From a virus, in the IMG/VR virus record IMGVR_UViG_3300007755_000009, positions 1-31,171 of that record: 31,171 nt of DNA, one strand, 5' to 3'. The position numbers and the translations under genes were made by a program. The notes beneath the pieces were generated by a model. That model saw nothing but the letters and a program-made list of their open reading frames with translations, was not told the origin of the DNA and made no database searches. Numbering within the stretch: the first letter of the stretch is position 1; the number at the start of each line of letters is the position of its first letter. Of the stretch, positions 30,329 to 31,171 are shown piece by piece.

Positions 30329-31171
30329 ATGGCAAATAATACCAATAAAACAATTCCTGTTGATCAAGAAACAGTAGCGGAACAACGAGTAGCAGGTTCT
30401 GTTTATATGCCTGCACCTCCCAGACGAAACATAGCTTTCTCTGGAGCTGATGTCAATGCTTCTATTCTTACTTATGGTAAAATAAGTAAGGAAGCTTATA
30501 TCCCAATTACAAACTTAGCGGCTATCAGTTGTTCCGTACACAGGGACAAGGCACCAGTTAGACGCTTAGGAGAAGCTTCTGCTAAATCATATACTAAAGG
30601 AACAAGAACAATCGCTGGAAGTATTGTTCTTGTTAATTTTGATAGAGCAGGCTTCTATGAACTAATTGCTTCCAATCAAGCAGGATATAGGAGCAATAAC
30701 TTAGTATATGGTGATACCTCTAGTTTAGAAAACGGAGAGATTGCCTTTTCCGATGAAATTCCACCTTTTGATATTATGCTTCTTTTCAAAGAAGAAAAAT
30801 CCATAGGAGATGGCTTTGTTGGTGGAAAAAGTAAACTAAGTAGACAGGATTCTGACGAACAAGTATTATCCAAAATGCTAATTAAAAATGTTCGCCTAGT
30901 TGATGAAGGCGTAGTAACAGGCACTGATGAAGCATATTTAGAAACAACCTTCCAATATGTGGCTGAAGATTTAGAATACTTACGACCCACTGATGTACCC
31001 GATACCTCTATTCCTGAATCAATTGATGCTCCTTCTAATTCTCCTATAGAAATTGTACCTGCTGAGCCTTATAGATTATTTGGATATGAAAAAGGTGAAA
31101 CTTTTTATAATATTCAAAAACCAGAAGAATTTATATGGAGTAATACTAGAGTTGAAGTAGTACCCTTAACA
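30329..31171 (+). CDS. Second tube-like virion protein (3' truncated)
   Basis: 281 codons open to the window end. NIAFSGADVNASILTYGK, YIPITNLAAISCSVHRDKAP, VRRLGEASAKSYTKGTRTIA and GSIVLVNFDRAGFYELIASN match the tube protein at 29656 element by element, and SDEIPPFDIMLLFK corresponds to its DEIPPFDITLYGK. It is longer, with a Pro-rich linker after the barrel (TDVPDTSIPESIDAPSNSP) and a further domain beginning near YRLFGYEKGETFYN. This looks like a tube-initiator or baseplate-hub relative of the tube protein with an added C-terminal domain. No ribosome site is visible before the ATG and a 12-bp hairpin sits immediately upstream. Confidence 0.7.
   Translation, partial: MANNTNKTIPVDQETVAEQRVAGSVYMPAPPRRNIAFSGADVNASILTYGKISKEAYIPITNLAAISCSVHRDKAPVRRLGEASAKSYTKGTRTIAGSIVLVNFDRAGFYELIASNQAGYRSNNLVYGDTSSLENGEIAFSDEIPPFDIMLLFKEEKSIGDGFVGGKSKLSRQDSDEQVLSKMLIKNVRLVDEGVVTGTDEAYLETTFQYVAEDLEYLRPTDVPDTSIPESIDAPSNSPIEIVPAEPYRLFGYEKGETFYNIQKPEEFIWSNTRVEVVPLT

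Overview
This window is a stretch of a large tailed-phage genome (Caudoviricetes). A full-length contractile tail sheath gene indicates a myovirus. It is AT-rich and every supported gene is on the + strand. Genes are packed head to tail, often with TAATG or ATGA stop/start overlaps. There is no integrase, transposase, tRNA or CRISPR array. The host cannot be named from the sequence. Clear Shine-Dalgarno sites (GGAG, GAGG) precede many genes. The phage carries bS21, GroES and ClpP-like genes, a set seen in some large environmental and marine phages, but I use this only as a weak hint.

Layout. (1) 1-240 is the 3' end of a collagen-like fibre gene. It is followed by a strongly structured non-coding stretch ending in an intrinsic terminator (241-421). 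(2) 526-3010 holds a membrane-anchored GAF-like protein, a four-helix membrane protein with a long coiled coil, and a tail-fibre-like protein. (3) 3027-10128 is a block of small and medium genes: a GroES co-chaperonin, a small protein with a homing-endonuclease-associated repeat and a zinc motif, zinc ribbons, a ClpP-like protein, a possible small terminase, and two Gly/Ala-rich hydrophobic proteins that may be ejection proteins. (4) 10140-13419 holds a 55-codon ribosomal protein bS21 gene, a degenerate free-standing intein-like (Hint/DOD) protein overlapping it, and the large terminase, interrupted by a 176-residue mini-intein just before its Walker B motif. (5) 13419-23673 is the head module: a large virion-like protein, portal, tandem Com-like zinc fingers, prohead protease, acidic scaffold, two tandem paralogous head proteins, a micro-ORF and the probable major capsid protein. 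(6) 23796 to the end is the head-completion and tail module: an Ig-like head protein, neck/terminator candidates, sheath, tube, and a second tube-like protein running off the window.

How it fits together. The order terminase, portal, protease, scaffold, capsid, neck, sheath, tube is the assembly-line order of a contractile phage and would be expressed late. Protein-folding (GroES), proteolysis (ClpP-like) and ribosome (bS21) genes sit inside this late block, which suggests they act when virion protein synthesis is at its peak.

Three signals stand out. First is the bS21 / degenerate-intein / intein-bearing terminase cluster, in which the intein-like frame is open in the -1 frame of bS21 across an A6 run. 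Second is a strand-specific 10-bp motif TGACATA(A/T)CT, found eight times exactly and only on the + strand. Two copies lie immediately after intrinsic terminators, so it is a good candidate for a phage-specific promoter. Third is the multi-hairpin RNA at 244-421.
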